Shown here one piece after another: positions 14,001-17,307 of a stretch of 17,307 nt of DNA. How positions within the stretch are numbered: the first letter of the stretch is position 1; each line of letters opens with the position of its first letter. Source of the DNA: Archaeoglobaceae archaeon (GTDB lineage: Archaea; Halobacteriota; Archaeoglobi; Archaeoglobales; JdFR-42); the NCBI GenBank assembly GCA_015523685.1, contig WAJW01000058.1, positions 1 through 17,307 on the forward strand, given 5' to 3'. The notes beneath the pieces were generated by a model, which saw only the letters and a program-made list of their open reading frames with translations, was not told the origin of the DNA and did not search any database. The position numbers and the translations under genes are program-made.

Positions 14001-14453
14001 TCACTTCTTCCTTCTTATGACTCCGACTGTTACACCTTTCCTTCCTGTGCTCCTTGTCCTCTGTCCTCTGACCTTCTTTCCTTTTTCATGCCTTATTCCA
14101 CGATAGGCTCTGATTTTTCTCAGAAGGTCTATGTCTTCTTTCCTTGCCATATCTATTTCCGTGCCTATGAGATGAAAGTTCTCTCCCGTAAATGTGTCTT
14201 TTCTCCTGTTGTACATCCACTCAGGAACAACTTCCTCTATTCTCTCCTCTATCATCTCTCTGAGCTTTGAAATCTCTGCTGTTGACAGGTTTCCCATTTT
14301 CTCATATGGATTTATTCCAGCAACAGACACTATCGACTTTGCCATTCTGTATCCAATGCCCTTTATTCCTGTAAGTGCGTAAACCACCTTTTTGTTTCCA
14401 TCCAGATCTGTATTTGCGATCCTGACAATATGTTTGAACTGCTCATCGCTCAT
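14001..14453 (-). CDS. rpsM: Small ribosomal subunit protein uS13
   Basis: Head protein of the 30S subunit that contacts the 50S subunit and tRNAs. The 150 residues agree with archaeal uS13. Seen are FKHIVRIANTDLDGNKKVVY at the N-terminus, the helix-hairpin-helix-like ALTGIKGIGYRMAKSI, and the basic C-terminal tail with YRGIRHEKGKKVRGQRTRST and GRKGVTVGVIRRKK. It is the first gene of the operon; GGTGG lies a few bases before the ATG as a ribosome-binding site and a TATA-like element is about 40 bases upstream. Confidence 0.97.
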   Translation of the reverse strand: MSDEQFKHIVRIANTDLDGNKKVVYALTGIKGIGYRMAKSIVSVAGINPYEKMGNLSTAEISKLREMIEERIEEVVPEWMYNRRKDTFTGENFHLIGTEIDMARKEDIDLLRKIRAYRGIRHEKGKKVRGQRTRSTGRKGVTVGVIRRKK

Positions 14454-14488
14454 GAGACCACCGTTATCATCCCACCTACTGGGTATTG

Positions 14489-14502
14489 AGTATTTAAAAG
14501 TT
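14489..14502 (-). promoter_or_regulatory. TATA element of the rpsM-rpsD-rpsK-rpoD operon
   Basis: The minus strand reads ACTTTTAAATACTC about 40 bases before the rpsM ATG at 14453. Initiation about 25 bases on would leave a leader of some 15-20 bases with the ribosome-binding site GGTGG. The 160-base gap to the divergent ATPase gene shows no other feature apart from that gene's promoter. Confidence 0.5.
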
Positions 14503-14580
14503 ATGCTCCTTGCTCCTCCTCTTTTATGAAAAAATTTTCCGCTTTACTCCCATTGAATAGTAAAATCTTATACAAGAAAA

Positions 14581-14593
14581 AAATATATATAAC
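14581..14593 (+). promoter_or_regulatory. TATA element of the secretion ATPase operon
   Basis: AAATATATATAAC is a strong TATA box centred about 27 bases before the GTG at 14614. There is no ribosome-binding site in between, so the operon transcript is probably leaderless and starts at or near this GTG. Confidence 0.6.
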
Positions 14594-14613
14594 TTTCTTT
14601 CTAAAATATTCCC

Positions 14614-16209
14614 GTGGAAAAAAGACCAACCGACTTTAAAAAATTACTCCTTGAAGTTCTCAGGGAAAAAGGCCTGCCAAAAAATGTGAAATTAATCCGG
14701 AGTATACCGAAGAACCCCGATGAAGAAATTATCGAAGAGTACTGGGTTTTTAAACCGTTTATAAAGGTTGTAATCACCAGAAATCTCTCGAATCAGGAGA
14801 TCACTTACAAAATTTTTGAGCCGGGCCTCAGTGAAGAGGAATTTAAGATACTGGAAGAGATATACACCACAATGAAGGATCTTCTGATTTTGAGGAACAT
14901 AGGTGTTGCCATTGAGGAAAAGGAGAAGGTTCTTGTTGAAGCCTATGATAATATACTGAAGGATCTGGGTATAGAGCTCACACCAGAACTTTACATTAAA
15001 TATCTGTATTACCTATCGAGAGAGTTCATAGGGCTTGGCCCGATAGAACCCCTGATGGCCGATCCTGAGATTGAGGATATTCACTGCGATGGATACGACA
15101 TTCCCGTTTTCATTTATCACCGAAAATATGCCAATATAAAAACAGCACTGAGCTTTGATTCTAATATACTTGATAAGTATGTGATCTCAATTGTCCAGAG
15201 AACGGGAAAGCACATAAGCTACGGCAATCCGGTAATTGATGCAAATCTCGCAGATGGGAGCAGATTGCAGGCCACTTTTGGAACTGAGATAACCCCCAAG
15301 GGTTCTTCCTTTACAATAAGAAAGTTCTCCCCCGATCCATACACCCCTGTTGATCTCATCACTTTCGGCACGTATTCTCCCGTTGAACTTGCATATCTCT
15401 GGCTCTGTGTTGAGCACAAGCTGAGCATGATGGTTGTTGGCGAAACCGCCAGTGGAAAAACAACCACCCTTAACGCAGTTATGATGTTTCTCCCTCCTGA
15501 CGCCAAGGTGATATCAATAGAGGACACGAGAGAAATCCAGCTACATCATGAAAACTGGCTTGCAGAGGTTACCAGAGAACAAATCGGTTTCGAGGCGGAG
15601 GAGGGCCAGATCACCATGTACGATCTCCTCAAAGCATCGATGAGGCAGAGACCAGATTACATAATAGTCGGAGAGGTTAGAGGAGAGGAAGCCCAGGTTC
15701 TTTTCCAGGCAATCTCAACAGGGCATGCATGCTATTCAACCCTCCATGCGGGCGATGTGAACCAGGTTATCTACAGGCTTGAAAATGAGCCCCTTGATGT
15801 GCCAAGATCCATGATTCAGCTACTGGATGTTATATGCGTTCAGACACAGTACAGAAAAGATGGGTTCAGGCTGAGGAGATGCAGGGAGATCAACGAAATT
15901 CTGGGAGTTGATCTTTCCACCAAGGATCTTCTTGTCAACAAGATTTTTGAATGGAATCCCAGGGAGGATTCACATCTGCAGGTGTATACTCCGGGGAAAC
16001 TTGAAAAGATCTCCAATTTAACCGGAGTTCCCGTTGACGAGCTTAGCTTTGAACTTGAAAAGAGGGCCAAACTCCTTGAATATATGGTGGAGCATAAAAT
16101 AAGGGGATTTGTTGACGTGACAAGTGTGATCAGGACGTACTACAGAAACCCCGGATTGAGCGGAATGGAGATTATAGAGTATGCGATGGAAGAAGTTAGA
16201 AGCGGTTGA
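14614..16209 (+). CDS. Type IV pilus/archaellum-type secretion ATPase (GspE/VirB11/FlaI superfamily)
   Basis: A hexameric ATPase expected at the inner face of the membrane, powering assembly of a type IV filament or secretion. All family boxes are present in the 531 residues: Walker A GETASGKTT (276-284), Asp box KVISIEDTREIQL (298-310), Walker B DYIIVGEVRGEE (348-359) and His box STGHACYSTLHAGD (368-381). GSSFTIRKFSPDPYTPVDLI (230-249) marks the link between the N- and C-terminal domains. The N-terminal ~120 residues are the variable partner-binding part. The GTG start is supported by a TATA box 27 bases upstream. The 3' end overlaps the GspF-like gene by 29 bases. Without pilin or accessory genes in view I cannot decide between archaellum, adhesion pilus or another filament; a 531-residue length and the absence of fla/arl genes favour a pilus-type system. 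Confidence 0.92.
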   Translation: MEKRPTDFKKLLLEVLREKGLPKNVKLIRSIPKNPDEEIIEEYWVFKPFIKVVITRNLSNQEITYKIFEPGLSEEEFKILEEIYTTMKDLLILRNIGVAIEEKEKVLVEAYDNILKDLGIELTPELYIKYLYYLSREFIGLGPIEPLMADPEIEDIHCDGYDIPVFIYHRKYANIKTALSFDSNILDKYVISIVQRTGKHISYGNPVIDANLADGSRLQATFGTEITPKGSSFTIRKFSPDPYTPVDLITFGTYSPVELAYLWLCVEHKLSMMVVGETASGKTTTLNAVMMFLPPDAKVISIEDTREIQLHHENWLAEVTREQIGFEAEEGQITMYDLLKASMRQRPDYIIVGEVRGEEAQVLFQAISTGHACYSTLHAGDVNQVIYRLENEPLDVPRSMIQLLDVICVQTQYRKDGFRLRRCREINEILGVDLSTKDLLVNKIFEWNPREDSHLQVYTPGKLEKISNLTGVPVDELSFELEKRAKLLEYMVEHKIRGFVDVTSVIRTYYRNPGLSGMEIIEYAMEEVRSG

Positions 16210-17307
16210 GAGATTTTCCGCTCCTCTACCAGGTATAGTCATCAGATTCTCCAGATGGTACTATAACCGGAGGAAGGTTAAATTCTTTCAGCTTGAAAAA
16301 AGCATAAAGTCAGCAAGAATGCCGATTCATCCCCATGCCCTTCTGGGGATGGCAGTATTCTATGGAATAATAATAGCATTCATATTTTCATTGTTTATCT
16401 ACCTCATAATTCCTCCAGTTGAATTCTCCCTGTCATTCTTCGCAGAGAGATCTCCGGTTTACCTCGGTCTCGGGATTAAATGGCCCCATTTCAATCTGAA
16501 ATTCCTTGCCATTCCTCTTTTTTTCATTGTATGGGGACTTATTTACTACATGGTGCTTTCAATCCCATCCTTCATCGTGAGTTTCAGGAGGAGCAACATA
16601 GACACCAATCTTCCACATGTGGTTAACATGCTTCTTGCCGCATCTAAAGGTGGTCTTCCCATCATAGAGATGATAAAGACAGTTGCTGAAGAGACTGATA
16701 TAACACAAGAATGCGGGAGGGAGTTCGGTGAGGTGGTTAAGCGAGTTACGATATTCAATGAAGATCTGATCTCGGCAATGAGGTACGTAGCAGGCACCAC
16801 ACCCTCTGTCAGATTCTCAAACTTTCTGGAGGACTTTATATCTGTCATAGAGAGCGGGGGGAAAATTGAGGAGTTTTTGAGGTTAAGGAGCAAGTACTTT
16901 CTGGAGGAAAAGGAGAGATTTGAGAGGGCTTTTCTTGACACTCTCGAGGCATTTGCAGAGGTGTATCTTGCGGTGTTTGTCGTTGCCCCCCTCTTTTTGA
17001 TAATCACCCTTGTCGTTATGGGAATGATGGGGGAGAGCATAAGGAAGTTGCTGAATATTGTTGTGTATATCTTTGTGCCTCTCGGCTCGATAATGTTCAT
17101 CCTCCTGATGGGTTCGATTATTTCATCCAAGGGGAAGTGGGTGTCCAAAAAAATCACAGAGGTCTCCTTTCTGTTTGCAAATATTATCCCCGATAAGGAA
17201 CCGGAGTTCAGATTGCCCTCAAAACTAAAATACTATGCGGGGAAGCTAAAGCTCGGTCTGGAAAAACTCATGAGAGAGAGATCCATATATGTTGTACAGC
17301 CATACTA
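16181..17307 (+). CDS. GspF/TadC/FlaJ-type membrane platform protein (partial, runs off right edge)
   Basis: The polytopic membrane partner of the preceding ATPase. The frame is open from ATG 16181 to the end of the window, 375 codons. The N-terminus MRWKKLEAVERFSAPLPGIV is basic and cytoplasmic. Hydrophobic segments lie at about 53-79, 107-131, 261-284 and 291-315. Between the second and third is a cytoplasmic GspF domain (PF00482) with NLPHVVNMLLAASKGGLPI (143-161) and a helical bundle ending FLEDFISVIESGGKIEEFLR. Archaeal TadC/FlaJ-like proteins commonly have two such domains, and the sequence past 320 looks like the start of a second. GGAG about 10 bases before the ATG may be its ribosome-binding site. 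The 29-base overlap with the ATPase gene implies coupled expression. Confidence 0.88.
   Translation, partial: MRWKKLEAVERFSAPLPGIVIRFSRWYYNRRKVKFFQLEKSIKSARMPIHPHALLGMAVFYGIIIAFIFSLFIYLIIPPVEFSLSFFAERSPVYLGLGIKWPHFNLKFLAIPLFFIVWGLIYYMVLSIPSFIVSFRRSNIDTNLPHVVNMLLAASKGGLPIIEMIKTVAEETDITQECGREFGEVVKRVTIFNEDLISAMRYVAGTTPSVRFSNFLEDFISVIESGGKIEEFLRLRSKYFLEEKERFERAFLDTLEAFAEVYLAVFVVAPLFLIITLVVMGMMGESIRKLLNIVVYIFVPLGSIMFILLMGSIISSKGKWVSKKITEVSFLFANIIPDKEPEFRLPSKLKYYAGKLKLGLEKLMRERSIYVVQPY

Noticed and set aside
16546..17157. A 203-codon minus-strand ORF
   Set aside because: It is antisense to the GspF/TadC-like gene, whose frame has the expected membrane segments and domain motif.
1..17307. CRISPR arrays, insertion sequences, toxin-antitoxin or defence modules
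   Set aside because: No regularly spaced repeats, transposase, integrase or recognisable defence genes were found on either strand.

Overview
This window is a stretch of archaeal chromosome. The evidence is direct: RadA recombinase, RNA polymerase subunit D carrying a ferredoxin-like domain, the S13-S4-S11-rpoD ribosomal cluster, archaeal Trm1, a leucine tRNA without encoded CCA, AT-rich TATA elements about 25 bases before many start codons, and an archaeal-type type IV pilus/archaellum ATPase. The flavin/iron-sulfur 2-hydroxyacid dehydrogenase pair and the overall gene set suggest a member of the Archaeoglobales (Archaeoglobus, Geoglobus or Ferroglobus). That placement is an inference from gene content, because no 16S gene is present. 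The window looks like core chromosome. I see no CRISPR array, insertion sequence, integrase or phage module.

Layout. 1-1226 (minus, running off the left edge): a TctA/DUF112-type membrane protein. 1314-2890 (plus): a THEP1-type NTPase overlapping trm1. 2992-5504 (plus): a GlcD-like FAD dehydrogenase followed by a GlcF/HdrD-like iron-sulfur protein, together a probable lactate or glycolate oxidising complex. 5548-6723 (plus): argJ of arginine synthesis. 6777-7745 (plus): a radical SAM protein with a C-terminal helix-hairpin-helix, of the 'putative DNA modification/repair' type. 7760-8566 (minus): a xylose-isomerase-like TIM barrel. 8703-9668 (plus): radA. 9671-10884 (minus): tatC and moaC, overlapping by 4 bases. 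10982-11463 (plus): a broken or unusual locus ending in a small membrane protein with an HEFGH motif. 11493-11577 (minus): tRNA-Leu(CAG). 11681-12082 (plus): RNase HI. 12265-14453 (minus): rpsM-rpsD-rpsK-rpoD. 14614 to the right edge (plus): a secretion/pilus ATPase overlapping its GspF/TadC-type membrane partner.

How the genes fit together. Several neighbours share a task: the dehydrogenase and iron-sulfur pair, the ATPase and membrane platform pair, and the ribosomal protein/RNA polymerase operon. TatC and MoaC are linked more loosely, since many molybdenum/tungsten enzymes are exported by Tat. Many transcripts here appear leaderless or nearly so (argJ, tatC, rnhA, the ATPase gene, the TIM-barrel gene), and this changes several start-codon choices. 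I found no clearly new multi-gene system. The items most worth a second look are the frame-disrupted HEFGH locus, the stand-alone radical SAM/HhH protein, and the perfect inverted repeat straddling the radA/moaC stop codons.
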